Shown: positions 1 through 7,466 of the stretch, piece by piece | How positions within the stretch are numbered: the stretch's first letter is position 1 | Layout of the letters: the number at the start of each line of letters is the position of its first letter | Source of the DNA: UBA668 sp038328705 | GTDB lineage: Bacteria > Actinomycetota > Acidimicrobiia > Acidimicrobiales > Ilumatobacteraceae | Assembly (NCBI GenBank): GCA_038328705.1 | Contig: JBBQMG010000118.1 | Coordinates: forward strand, 1-13,127 | Direction of reading: 5' to 3' | Length of the DNA stretch: 13,127 bases | Position numbers and translations under genes: made by a program | The notes under the pieces: generated by a model | Seen by the model: the letters and a program-made list of their open reading frames with translations, nothing else | Told to the model about the DNA's origin: nothing | Database searches by the model: none

Positions 1-1308
1 GCGCTCGTCGTGGCCGTGGAAGCGTCGGCCGAAATCGGCGGCGTCGAGATCAGGGCTGAACAGGCCGGCGCCGTACGACACCGCACCCATCTGGCGGTAG
101 ATGCGCGAATCGGTGAACCCCACCACCAGCTGCGGTGTGGGTCGCGCTGTTGGGAACGGCTTGGCGATACTGCGCGCCAGGGAGTCCCACAGCGGCGTGT
201 CACTGCGACTGATGGAGGCCGGATCGTTCATCACGATCTCGACTTCGACACGGTCATAGAGATCGCCGAGCGCGGCGCGCAGGTGCGCGTCGACGTCGTC
301 GGCGTGCTCGCCCGGCAACGTGCGTACGTCGACACCGATGTCCACACAATCCGGGATCACGTTCGTCTTCATCGGCGTCGCAGTACCAGAACCGTCGCTG
401 CCCGGCCCGATCGTGTTGCACGAGAAGGTCGTGTGTGTGCACGCGTGAAGATGTGCGCCTGGGCCGGGTACCGGCAGCGTCTCGAGGAAGGCGTCGAGGC
501 GCTCGACATCGAGCAGATCGCGCTGCACCTCCTGCGACACGCCGAGCGTCTCCACTCGTGTGCGCCACAGCTCGTGAAAGCGCGGCGACGGGCGGTACGC
601 ACCGATGCGTTGCACGACGGCCGCAGCGGTCATCAGCGCGTTGTCGGCCTTGAACGGGGTACTGCCGTGGCCAGGCGTGCCGCGCACGCGAAGTCGGCGC
701 CAGGCGACACCCTTCTCGCCGACGTTGATGCCCACGTACGGCTGCTCACGTGGGCCGCTGTGCAACCCACCGTTCTCGGTGAGGACGTAGTCGGCACGAA
801 TCGACTCGGCCTCGTGGTCGGCCATCCAGCGCATACCGTGCGCGCTGCCCGACTCTTCGTCGGCGACCGCGAAGTAGATCAAGTCGCCCTTCGGTCGAAA
901 GCCGGTCGTTGCGAGATGGCGGAAGGCAACAGCCATCGACGACGTCAGGTTCAGCATGTCGACGGCGCCGCGGCCCCACACTTCCGGGCCGGCCGGACCA
1001 TCGATCAGTTCGCCGCCGAACGGGTCTCGCGTCCAGCCGGCCGCGCTCACGGGTACGACATCGGTATGGCCCATGAGGCACAGGCTGGGAGCCGACGGGT
1101 CGCTGCCTTCGATGCGAGCGACCAACGACTGACGCTGCGCACTCGGGCCCATTTGGTGCATGTCGAGGCCGGTGCCGCCCAGGAACTGGCGCAACACGTC
1201 GGCGTTGCGGGTCTCGTTGCCGGAGGTGGCACTACCGTCGTTGACGCACTGGTTGCGGATGAGAGTCTGCAGTAGTTCGACGGTTTGCCCGGTCAGTTCG
1301 TTGCTCAT
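1..1308 (-). CDS. M20 family metallopeptidase / amidohydrolase (3' end outside window)
   Basis: This reading frame is open from an ATG at 1308 to the left edge, so the C-terminus is missing; 436 codons are visible. It is a zinc-dependent hydrolase of the M20 family (ArgE/DapE/CPG2-like), which cleaves amide bonds of small peptides or N-acyl amino acids. Visible motifs are GHTDVVP (His81, Asp83), RGAVDM (bridging Asp117), ADEES (catalytic Glu151, metal Glu152), TENGG (Glu178) and, at the very edge, FHGHDE with the C-terminal metal His431. The full catalytic set is therefore present. The start is well supported: a GGAGG lies 7 nt upstream, and the ATG overlaps the TGA of the upstream ligase (ATGA), implying translational coupling. 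The substrate cannot be read from the sequence. Its place behind a CoA ligase and transporter suggests a conjugate or N-acyl compound, but that is inference. Family assignment is secure; substrate is unknown. Confidence 0.9.
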   Translation of the reverse strand, partial: MSNELTGQTVELLQTLIRNQCVNDGSATSGNETRNADVLRQFLGGTGLDMHQMGPSAQRQSLVARIEGSDPSAPSLCLMGHTDVVPVSAAGWTRDPFGGELIDGPAGPEVWGRGAVDMLNLTSSMAVAFRHLATTGFRPKGDLIYFAVADEESGSAHGMRWMADHEAESIRADYVLTENGGLHSGPREQPYVGINVGEKGVAWRRLRVRGTPGHGSTPFKADNALMTAAAVVQRIGAYRPSPRFHELWRTRVETLGVSQEVQRDLLDVERLDAFLETLPVPGPGAHLHACTHTTFSCNTIGPGSDGSGTATPMKTNVIPDCVDIGVDVRTLPGEHADDVDAHLRAALGDLYDRVEVEIVMNDPASISRSDTPLWDSLARSIAKPFPTARPTPQLVVGFTDSRIYRQMGAVSYGAGLFSPDLDAADFGRRFHGHDER

Positions 1309-2759
1309 TGCGTTGCCTCCAATCGAGCCTGGCGCAGCGCCGTGCGGCGCACCTTGCCGGCATCGTCGCGCAGCGGTTCGGACACGAACTCGAAGGCGCG
1401 CGGCACTTTATAGATCACCAGTCGTTCGGCGAGAAATGCTTTCAGCTCGGCCTCATCGATCTCCGCCGGGTCGGCCTCGATGATCGCGTGAACCGAGCTA
1501 CCCCTGTCCTCGTCGGGCAGCCCGATGACCGCGCACGAATGCACAGCAGGGTGCTCCTGCAGCGCCGCTTCGATCTCGGCCGGGTAGATGTTGGCACCGC
1601 CGGAGAGGATCATGTCGGCCGCGCGGTCACCCAGGTAGAGGTAACCATCAGCGTCTAGGTAGCCGTGGTCGCCGAGCGACTCCCAGCCACCATCGCGAGT
1701 GCGGGCCTCGGCACCCAGATAGCGATAGGTGGGTGTATCGCGCGCGCTGCGCAGCCACACCTCGCCCATCTCGCCCTCGAGCAGCTGGTTACCCTCGTGG
1801 TCGGTGATCATCACCGTGCCTGGTTGCGCACGACCCACCGACCCGCGGTGCGCCAGCCACTCTGCACCCGTGATGACCGTCGCTGTCTGCGCCTCTGTGC
1901 CCGCGTACAGCTCGAAAATCCGCTCGGCGCCAAGCCAGTCGATCCATACCTGCTTCAACCATTCGGGGCACGGCTCGGCAAGGTGCCACACGACCTGCAA
2001 GCTGGAGAGATCGAACGAATCGCGCACGTCCTGCGGCAAGCGCCAGATGCGCTTCATCATCGTCGGCACCATGTAGAGCACCGTGCCCTCGTGCTTTTGA
2101 ATCGCGGCCAGCGTTGCTTCCGCATCGAATTTCTGCAGCAACGATACGTGGTTGCCGGCCAGCAGCGCCTGGCAGCTCCACACGGCTGGACCGTTGTGAT
2201 AGAGCGGCCCGGGCATCACCAGGCAGCCGTCGTTACCCAGCAATAGCGGTGCCGGCGCCTCGGTGTCGATGGCTGCCGGGTCACCCGAGACGATCAGCTT
2301 GGGACGGCCGGTGCTGCCACCGGAGGTCGGGGCCTTCCATGCGGTCGAGACCACATCGGGAAGGTGGGAAGCGTCGGCGGCGGGCGCCCTGAAACCGAAC
2401 GGCACGCAACAGCGGCCCTCGATGGAACCGTCCTCGGCGCCGATGACGGCACTCGGGTTCGCCAGCTCGAGGATCGCCTCGAACTCACGCTGGGGCAGCC
2501 GCCACGAGATCGGCTGCGGAATGGCACCGAGCCGCCAGGTGGCGAGGTAGGCCACGAACCAATCGATGCTGTTGGGCACCGCGATGGTGACCATGTCGCC
2601 CTCGCGGACGCCGTGCTCGCTGAGGTGGACGGCAAGGTCATCGCCGCGCTCCACCAACTCGCTTCGGCTGATTGTCTCGCCACCGCACGTGATCGCAGCC
2701 CGATCCGGCTGCACCGCCGCCAGTTCGCGGAGACGACGACTAAACGAAACGACAGCCAT
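1305..2759 (-). CDS. AMP-forming acyl/aryl-CoA ligase (ANL superfamily)
   Basis: This 484-residue adenylate-forming enzyme should convert a carboxylic acid, ATP and CoA to acyl-CoA, AMP and PPi in the cytosol. ANL motifs appear in order: the phosphate-binding loop TSGGSTGRPK at 145-154, ELYAGTE at 283-289, GDHGY with the ribose-binding Asp364 near 363-367, the hinge region LGDRAADMILSGGANIYPAE at 376-395, and the C-terminal DDAGKVRR with the catalytic Lys469. It is shorter than typical fatty acyl-CoA synthetases (about 550) and closer in size and style to bile-acid-CoA or aryl-CoA ligases. The start lies 9 bp downstream of the BenE stop, and the stop overlaps the peptidase ATG, so the genes are almost certainly co-transcribed. 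Coupling to BenE makes an aromatic acid such as benzoate or a hydroxybenzoate the likeliest substrate, by inference. No key residue is missing. Confidence 0.9.
   Translation of the reverse strand: MAVVSFSRRLRELAAVQPDRAAITCGGETISRSELVERGDDLAVHLSEHGVREGDMVTIAVPNSIDWFVAYLATWRLGAIPQPISWRLPQREFEAILELANPSAVIGAEDGSIEGRCCVPFGFRAPAADASHLPDVVSTAWKAPTSGGSTGRPKLIVSGDPAAIDTEAPAPLLLGNDGCLVMPGPLYHNGPAVWSCQALLAGNHVSLLQKFDAEATLAAIQKHEGTVLYMVPTMMKRIWRLPQDVRDSFDLSSLQVVWHLAEPCPEWLKQVWIDWLGAERIFELYAGTEAQTATVITGAEWLAHRGSVGRAQPGTVMITDHEGNQLLEGEMGEVWLRSARDTPTYRYLGAEARTRDGGWESLGDHGYLDADGYLYLGDRAADMILSGGANIYPAEIEAALQEHPAVHSCAVIGLPDEDRGSSVHAIIEADPAEIDEAELKAFLAERLVIYKVPRAFEFVSEPLRDDAGKVRRTALRQARLEATQ
1316..1320 (-). promoter_or_regulatory. 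Ribosome binding site of the M20 peptidase
   Basis: On the minus strand GGAGG sits 7 nt before the ATG at 1308, inside the 3' end of the ligase gene. It decides the peptidase start and supports coupled translation across the 4-bp overlap. Confidence 0.7.
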
Positions 2760-2768
2760 CCCCGCACC

Positions 2769-3929
2769 CTACGCGACCGCCCGCGGCCCGATGCGGTTGA
2801 GGCCGTGGAACAACAGGCCGGCGCTGAGGCCCCAGAAGGGTGCGCTGATGCCGAACGCCGTGATGCCCGAAGCACTGACCACGAGCGTGATCACCGCTGC
2901 GTCACGCAACACAGGGTCGGCCAGCGCTCCGGCCAGCGCTGCGGTCAACGCACCAAGCAGCGCAAGCCCGGCCACCGCCGAGATCAGGATCGGTGGGGCC
3001 GACGCGACCAGCGCCGTGGCGAGGCCGGCCGAGAGGCCGAGCAACACGTACGTCGCGCCACACGTGAATGACGCCACCCAACGGCGGTCAGGTTGTGGAT
3101 CAGCATCTGGCCCAGCAACCAACGCCGCCGTGAGGGCAGCAAGGTTAATTCCATGGGCTCCGAACGACGCACCGGCGGCAGTGACGGCGCCGGTCGCAAC
3201 CAGTAACGGGCGCAACCTCGGCGTGAACCCAAAGCTGCGCAACACCGCCATGCCGGCGACATTCTGCGATGCCATTGTCACGATGAAGAGCGGGATGCCG
3301 AGCCCGATCATGGTGCCAACATCGAACGCGGGCGTGTTGAGCGTCAGGTGCGGCCAGCTCGGGACGAACTCCGCCGCCGAGTCAGCGCGCCCAACTGCAA
3401 TCGCAATCACCGCCGCGACCAGCGCACCCGGAACCGCCCATCGGCGTGCAAAACGCATCATCAGCGCCCACACGATGATCACCGGTGCAGTCATCCACGG
3501 TTCGGCCACCATCGACTTCGCCGGCGCGAAGCACACCGGCAGCAAAACGCCGGCCAGCAGCGCACTGGCCAACGGGCCTGGGATCATCGCGATCCAACGA
3601 GCCAGCGGCCGCCACAATCCGGCGATGACCGCGAGTGCGCCTGCCACCACGAACGCCCCGAGCGCGGCCCGGTAGCCACCGTGCACGGCGCCTGCCGAGA
3701 CCAGCAGGGCAGCCCCCGGAGTGGACCACGCAATGCTGATCGGCATCTTCTGGCGCCAGCTGGCCCACATACCGACCAACCCCATCGAGACGGACAACAC
3801 CAACAGCCCGGATGAGGCCTGGCCATCGGTCGCACCGACCGCGACGAGGCCGGCGAGCACGATCGTGAACGAGCTGGAGAAACCAACCAGTGCAGCGATG
3901 ACGCCGGCGACGACAGGCTGCGACCGCAT
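2769..3929 (-). CDS. benE: BenE family benzoate/H+ symporter
   Basis: From the ATG at 3929 the protein is 386 residues, close to E. coli BenE. It is hydrophobic throughout, consistent with about 12 membrane spans. Diagnostic BenE segments are STPGAALL (69-76), IPGPLASALLAGVLL (116-130), TMASQN (218-223), ASFGAHGINLAALTAA (254-269) and SAPFWGLSAG (362-371). The family imports benzoate and related aromatic acids with protons across the inner membrane. The open frame runs further upstream to 4106, but that part overlaps the esterase gene and has no transporter character, so it is excluded. No clear Shine-Dalgarno precedes 3929; an in-frame GTG at 3941 is an alternative start. The gene ends in TAG 9 bp before the CoA ligase, consistent with import followed by CoA activation of the same acid. 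The family call is very secure; substrate specificity is inferred. Confidence 0.92.
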   Translation of the reverse strand: MRSQPVVAGVIAALVGFSSSFTIVLAGLVAVGATDGQASSGLLVLSVSMGLVGMWASWRQKMPISIAWSTPGAALLVSAGAVHGGYRAALGAFVVAGALAVIAGLWRPLARWIAMIPGPLASALLAGVLLPVCFAPAKSMVAEPWMTAPVIIVWALMMRFARRWAVPGALVAAVIAIAVGRADSAAEFVPSWPHLTLNTPAFDVGTMIGLGIPLFIVTMASQNVAGMAVLRSFGFTPRLRPLLVATGAVTAAGASFGAHGINLAALTAALVAGPDADPQPDRRWVASFTCGATYVLLGLSAGLATALVASAPPILISAVAGLALLGALTAALAGALADPVLRDAAVITLVVSASGITAFGISAPFWGLSAGLLFHGLNRIGPRAVA

Positions 3930-3975
3930 CACAGAGAGCACGACATCGGGGGCACGAGTGGCGAACCTACAGGAG

Positions 3976-5055
3976 CTACGCCGCGGTTCGGGGGTGGGCC
4001 AGCAGGAACGCGACGATCTCGTAGCTCGCGTCGAGGCCTTGATACGCGGGCGATGCGGTCGGGTTGGAGGGCACGTGACCCATCCACGAGTGGGCCGCAT
4101 CGGCAACTGTCACGAACTTCACTTCAGCGTCGCCGCCGCATTGCGTCCACGTCGAGATGGTGAGGTCTGCGTTCGCGGCATCGTCCGTGACTGTTGGGTC
4201 GGCGGCACATCCGTCGGCTACCGCGAACTCCTGCACTGCCAGCCTCGGCGAGGTGAAGTTGACACCGGCGATGCTGTCAAGCCCTCGCCCACCGTCGATA
4301 GGAAGGTTCGTGTCCGCCGCCCCGTGTAGGTGCAACAGCGACACAGGGCTGCTCGGCGAGCACTCGTCCACACCGAGCGTCCCCGCCTGCAGACCGACAG
4401 CGACAATGCGATCGGAAAGCTCGCACGCCAGGCGATAGCTGAGGATGCCGCCGTTGGAGTGGCCGGCTGCGAAAACACGGGTCGTGTCGATGGCGTAGTC
4501 GGCTTCCAAGGTGGCCAGCAGCTGAGCGACGAACCCGACGTCGTCGATGTTGTTGCGAGCGGCGGCGCCGCAACACTCGCCACCGTTCCATGTGCGATTG
4601 GTGGTTTCGTCGGCGCCGCTTCCAATGCCATCGGGATACACCACGAGAAAGCCATTCGCCTCGGCGAGTTCGTCGAAGCCCGAATTGCGTTCGAACTGCT
4701 TGCCCCACCCGGTGCCGCCGTGAAAGGCGAGCAACACGGGTCTGGGTCCGTCGGGAAGGTTCGCCGGCACGTAGGTGCGATAGAGCCGAGTTCGACCATC
4801 AGCCGTGACGAGAGCGCTCTCGACCACGTCGCCCGTCGCCGCCACACCGGGCAACACGGGGACGGTTTCGAGGGCAACCGTCGTGTCGGGAGCAACCGTC
4901 GTCTCCGGCGCGACAGTTGTATCGGCCGCAGGTGTCGTCGTCGACGCTGTGGACACTGCTGCGGTGGTTTCGGTGGCCACCTGCGAAGAACAGGAGGTGA
5001 ACAGCAGAGCGGCCAGGGACACGGTCAGAAGTCGGGAGGTCTCCATCGTGGCCAT
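3976..5055 (-). CDS. Secreted lipoprotein esterase, CE1 / PHB depolymerase (LpqC-like) family
   Basis: This 359-residue alpha/beta-hydrolase begins with a lipoprotein signal: a short hydrophobic stretch ending in a lipobox LFTSC with the acylated Cys22. A Thr/Val/Ala/Pro-rich linker at about 26-66 follows, then the catalytic domain. Visible residues are the oxyanion region AFHGGTG (110-116), nucleophile elbow AGHSNGG with Ser200, LHGAADTN with Asp248, and AAHSWMG with His322, so the triad is complete. Such enzymes hydrolyse esters outside the membrane, for example feruloyl-type, polyhydroxyalkanoate or acetyl esters. It is the first gene of the minus-strand block, 46 bp before benE. A role in releasing an aromatic or short-chain acid for BenE is attractive but inferred. 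Two ATGs are possible (5055 and 5046); neither has a strong ribosome binding site. Confidence 0.88.
   Translation of the reverse strand: MATMETSRLLTVSLAALLFTSCSSQVATETTAAVSTASTTTPAADTTVAPETTVAPDTTVALETVPVLPGVAATGDVVESALVTADGRTRLYRTYVPANLPDGPRPVLLAFHGGTGWGKQFERNSGFDELAEANGFLVVYPDGIGSGADETTNRTWNGGECCGAAARNNIDDVGFVAQLLATLEADYAIDTTRVFAAGHSNGGILSYRLACELSDRIVAVGLQAGTLGVDECSPSSPVSLLHLHGAADTNLPIDGGRGLDSIAGVNFTSPRLAVQEFAVADGCAADPTVTDDAANADLTISTWTQCGGDAEVKFVTVADAAHSWMGHVPSNPTASPAYQGLDASYEIVAFLLAHPRTAA
4870..4923 (-). repeat. Three 18-bp in-frame repeats encoding the lipoprotein linker
   Basis: Residues 45-62 of the esterase are three copies of (D/E)TTVA(P/L), encoded by 18-nt units that have diverged at the DNA level. 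This is a typical surface-lipoprotein spacer between the membrane anchor and the enzyme domain, and a spot where copy number could vary between strains. Confidence 0.7.
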
Positions 5056-5056
5056 C

Positions 5057-5106
5057 TTGCTCGACAGGTGTGAGCAAAGGGTGATGCCGCGCTACGTTCG
5101 CTCACA
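5057..5106. promoter_or_regulatory. Divergent promoter/operator region with two overlapping inverted repeats
   Basis: Only 50 bp separate the divergent esterase (start 5055) and phosphatase (start 5106). Two perfect inverted repeats share the central GAGC: TTGCTC (5057-5062) with GAGCAA (5072-5077), and TGTGAGC (5069-5075) with GCTCACA (5100-5106). The last arm overlaps the phosphatase ATG. A regulator here could affect both genes. No confident -10/-35 pair could be assigned. Confidence 0.4.
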
Positions 5107-5618
5107 TGACGGACTGGCTGGGGCCACGCGGGCGCAACGGTGGAATCGATACCGTCCCACTGCCGCGTTCGCCTGGCGCGCTCTCGTTGTGCGGCAAGCA
5201 CGCCATCGGCCCCGACCACGCAGCAGCCATGGCAGCATGCGGTGCAACGACTGTCGTCTGCCTGGTGGAGGACTACGAACTGGCCGACCGCTACCCCGAA
5301 TTTCTGGCCTGGCTACTCACGCATGCTGGCAATGATGCGGTGTGGTTTCCCATCCATGATCTACATGCGCACGGCCTGACGGCGACGGAACCGTTCATCA
5401 CCGAACTCGTTCGACGGCTCGACGATGGCGAGCACCTACTCATGCACTGCGCGGCCGGCATCGGCCGCACCGGCACGATGGCGGTGTGCGTGCTGATGGA
5501 GCTGGGCATGTCGCTGCCCGACGCGCTCGCGCACGTGGCACTGCATCGTCCGATGGCAGGCCCAGAAGTCGGAGCGCAACTCGAGCTCGTCAATGCGTGG
5601 GCCGCTCGACGGACCTGA
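5106..5618 (+). CDS. Protein-tyrosine / dual-specificity phosphatase family protein
   Basis: This is a 170-residue cytosolic protein with the Cys-dependent phosphatase signature HCAAGIGRTG, giving nucleophile Cys115 and phosphate-binding Arg121 (CX5R). The upstream PIHD segment supplies a plausible general-acid Asp85 at about the usual distance from the Cys. Length and layout match compact bacterial dual-specificity-type phosphatases, which remove phosphate from Ser/Thr/Tyr residues or small phosphorylated molecules; the substrate is unknown. The gene stands alone on the plus strand, divergent from the esterase and convergent with the ABC-F gene, whose stop is 9 bp away. No kinase neighbour gives a partner. 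Confidence 0.85.
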   Translation: MTDWLGPRGRNGGIDTVPLPRSPGALSLCGKHAIGPDHAAAMAACGATTVVCLVEDYELADRYPEFLAWLLTHAGNDAVWFPIHDLHAHGLTATEPFITELVRRLDDGEHLLMHCAAGIGRTGTMAVCVLMELGMSLPDALAHVALHRPMAGPEVGAQLELVNAWAARRT

Positions 5619-5633
5619 TCGGCGGGCTCAGGT
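5613..5633. terminator. Short hairpin between convergent genes (weak terminator candidate)
   Basis: ACCTGA (5613-5618) pairs with TCAGGT (5628-5633) around a 9-nt spacer. Both stop codons lie within the stem arms, so it could act in both directions. It has only 6 bp and no T-run, so the support is weak. Confidence 0.25.
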
Positions 5634-7262
5634 GAGCGGTTTGGCCAGGCGCACGTTCTTCAAGTTCTCCGGCGCTGCCAACGCCACCATTGCCACTTCG
5701 TAGTCGGGTAGCGAGTACACACCGCCGTCGTCGTTGATCATGATGAACCGGTCGAACTTGGCCAGGAACGTGCGGTCGTGACTGACCGCGATGACCGTTC
5801 CCTGGAAGCCGTCGAGCGCCAGCTCCAACGCCTCGCTGGACTCGATGTCGAGGTTGTCGGTGGGCTCGTCGAGCAGCAGCACGTTGTGACCATCCAGCTC
5901 CAGGCACAGGATCTCCAGCCGTGCCTTCTGGCCGCCGGAGAGCGTTTGGAACTCTTGCCGGGCATTGTTCACCAGGCCGTAGCGGGCCAGTGAGCGCATG
6001 CACTTCTCGTCGTCGTGCAGGCGCTGACGGATGATGTCGAGGATCTGCTTGCCGCGCCACTCGGGCCGATCGTTGACCTGGTTGAACATGCCCACGGAGG
6101 TGCGCGGGCCGAACTGGATGGTGCCCTCCACCTCGGTGGCGGTGCCGTGCAACGCCGACAGCAGGTGCGTCTTTCCCGTACCATTGGGACCGATCAGGCC
6201 AAGGCGTTCGGCGAAGTAAACTTCGTCGCTGAACGGCAGGAACAGGCTGCCCACCGAGACGTCGTCCATCTTCACGACCCGACGCGCCGAGTCCGCCCCG
6301 CGCAACGAGACATAGATCTGCTGATCGGACACCGGAGGCGGAGGTGGGCCGGCGGCCACGAACTTCTCCCACCGTGTCTCGGCCGCGTTGGCCTTGGTGG
6401 CGTTCTTGAAGTTCTGTGCGGCACGGACCTTCATGATCTTCATGTGCTCGTGCAGGCGGCGTTCCTCGACGGTCCACCGCTTCAGCGCGTCGCCGAGCAG
6501 TTCCTGCCGCTTGGCACGTGCATCAGGGAAGGTGGTGTACGAGCCGCCGTGCACCCACGCGCCCGAGCCTTCGATCACGATGATCTTGTTGGCCACCCGC
6601 TCCAGCAGCGTGCGGTCGTGGCTGACCATCAAGATGGTGCTCTTGCACGACTTGATCTGCTCTTCCAGCCACACGCGGGTGGGGATGTCGAGGTAGTTGT
6701 CGGGCTCGTCGAGCAGCAAGATGTCGGCGTTGCTGGTGAGCAGCAGGTCGAGAACCAGCCGCTTGCGTTCGCCGCCGCTGAGCTCGCTGACCAGGCGAGT
6801 GTGAAAGTCCGCCACCGGCGTCTTCACGCTGCGCCGAGCTGCGGCCGCCCACTGGGCCTCCAGCTCGTAGCCGCCCATGTCGCCCCAGTGGGTCAGCGCT
6901 TCGGCGAACAACATGCCATCGTCGCTGCCGTCCAGCATGGCCTTCTCGGCGGCCACCATCGCCCGGCCGGCGGTGCGCATCTCGCGCGGCGCGACCTCGA
7001 TCAGCATCTCGCGCAAGGTGTCGGTTGGGCGCGACATGCCGACGTCCTGCGTCATGGTGAGCACGGTGCCGCCGAGTGCGAACTCGCCCTCGTCGGCCTG
7101 TAGCTCGCCGGAAAGGATGCGCAAGATGGTGCTCTTGCCGACACCGTTCGCGCCGACCAGCGCGGCATGCTCACCAGGCGCCACGCCGAAACCGACGTCG
7201 AAGAACAGCGAGTCGGCCCCAGGCGGTGCGTATTCGAGTTCAGAGACGACGATGCTGCTCAC
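5628..7262 (-). CDS. ABC-F family ATPase (ribosome-associated)
   Basis: This 544-residue protein has two ABC ATPase domains and no membrane segments, the hallmark of ABC-F. Domain 1 shows Walker A GANGVGKST (38-46), Q-loop Gln72, signature LSGGERKR (161-168), Walker B ILLLDEP (181-187) and H-loop VSHDRT (213-218). Domain 2 shows GPNGTGKTH (358-366), Gln395, LSGGQKAR (441-448), VLLLDEP (461-467) and VSHDRT (493-498). Between them, residues about 245-320 form a charged, helix-prone linker ending in a Pro-run, matching the P-site-tRNA interaction arm. ABC-F proteins bind the ribosomal E site and either tune elongation or displace antibiotics. Which type this is cannot be told from sequence alone. 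The start is a GTG at 7262 with no close Shine-Dalgarno; a leader ORF overlaps it. The two downstream-facing APH-type kinases hint at a resistance setting, by inference. Confidence 0.92.
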   Translation of the reverse strand: MSSIVVSELEYAPPGADSLFFDVGFGVAPGEHAALVGANGVGKSTILRILSGELQADEGEFALGGTVLTMTQDVGMSRPTDTLREMLIEVAPREMRTAGRAMVAAEKAMLDGSDDGMLFAEALTHWGDMGGYELEAQWAAAARRSVKTPVADFHTRLVSELSGGERKRLVLDLLLTSNADILLLDEPDNYLDIPTRVWLEEQIKSCKSTILMVSHDRTLLERVANKIIVIEGSGAWVHGGSYTTFPDARAKRQELLGDALKRWTVEERRLHEHMKIMKVRAAQNFKNATKANAAETRWEKFVAAGPPPPPVSDQQIYVSLRGADSARRVVKMDDVSVGSLFLPFSDEVYFAERLGLIGPNGTGKTHLLSALHGTATEVEGTIQFGPRTSVGMFNQVNDRPEWRGKQILDIIRQRLHDDEKCMRSLARYGLVNNARQEFQTLSGGQKARLEILCLELDGHNVLLLDEPTDNLDIESSEALELALDGFQGTVIAVSHDRTFLAKFDRFIMINDDGGVYSLPDYEVAMVALAAPENLKNVRLAKPLT

Positions 7263-7320
7263 GGCCGACCATCTTGCCTGGCCGAAGGCCTGGTCCCTCC
7301 TTCTTTTCGAGGCACACCAT
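7240..7320 (-). other. Candidate 26-codon leader ORF overlapping the ABC-F start
   Basis: An ATG at 7320, directly preceded by GGAGGG (7321-7326), opens a 26-residue basic peptide frame that ends at 7240, 23 nt inside the ABC-F gene. Within it is a consensus-like AAGGAGGG (7295-7302), then a small GGCC-GAA-GGCC hairpin (7280-7290) and a second in-frame ATG at 7272. The ABC-F GTG itself lacks a nearby ribosome binding site, so expression through this leader by coupling or attenuation is plausible. The zero spacing between the first Shine-Dalgarno and its ATG counts against it. This could also be chance. Confidence 0.35.
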
Positions 7321-7364
7321 CCCTCCGGGAACGTGACCCTGCCCGCTGCGACCTTCAGCAGTCA

Positions 7365-7408
7365 GTGGCACACCACAGAAGTACGTTCGTGCGTGGTGTA
7401 CCACAGAA
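7365..7408. promoter_or_regulatory. Paired 16-bp operator-like sites between the ABC-F gene and the kinase pseudogene
   Basis: GTGGCACACCACAGAA (7365-7380) and GTGGTGTACCACAGAA (7393-7408) are direct repeats identical at 13 of 16 positions, starting 28 bp apart. Each contains a GTGG-N4-CCAC dyad, and the two 12-bp cores also form an inverted repeat (7365-7376 with 7393-7404, one mismatch). They lie about 100-145 bp upstream of the ABC-F start and 60-100 bp upstream of the divergent kinase start. That position suits an operator for one or both genes, or a hairpin in the ABC-F 5' leader. Confidence 0.5.
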
Positions 7409-7466
7409 TGAGAATTGCGTCGGGGCCACACGCGGGCGAGGGTCGGAACTACGCGAAGATGTGTCC

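Noticed and set aside
10..1275. A 421-codon open frame on the plus strand opposite the M20 peptidase, and similar long antisense frames at 1665-2246, 2566-3675, 4330-5073, 6015-7103 and 11415-12191
   Set aside because: They are antisense shadows of genes with complete catalytic motifs in high-GC DNA. Their products are Arg/His/Ala-rich and match no recognisable family.
3929..3946. A five-codon upstream ORF (from the ATG at 3946) whose TGA overlaps the BenE ATG
   Set aside because: It has no convincing ribosome binding site and is too short to separate from chance, so it is not annotated as a leader peptide.
3930..4106. The 59-residue N-terminal extension of the BenE frame
   Set aside because: It overlaps the esterase gene, is Arg/Pro-rich and unlike any BenE N-terminus; the family start is at 3929.
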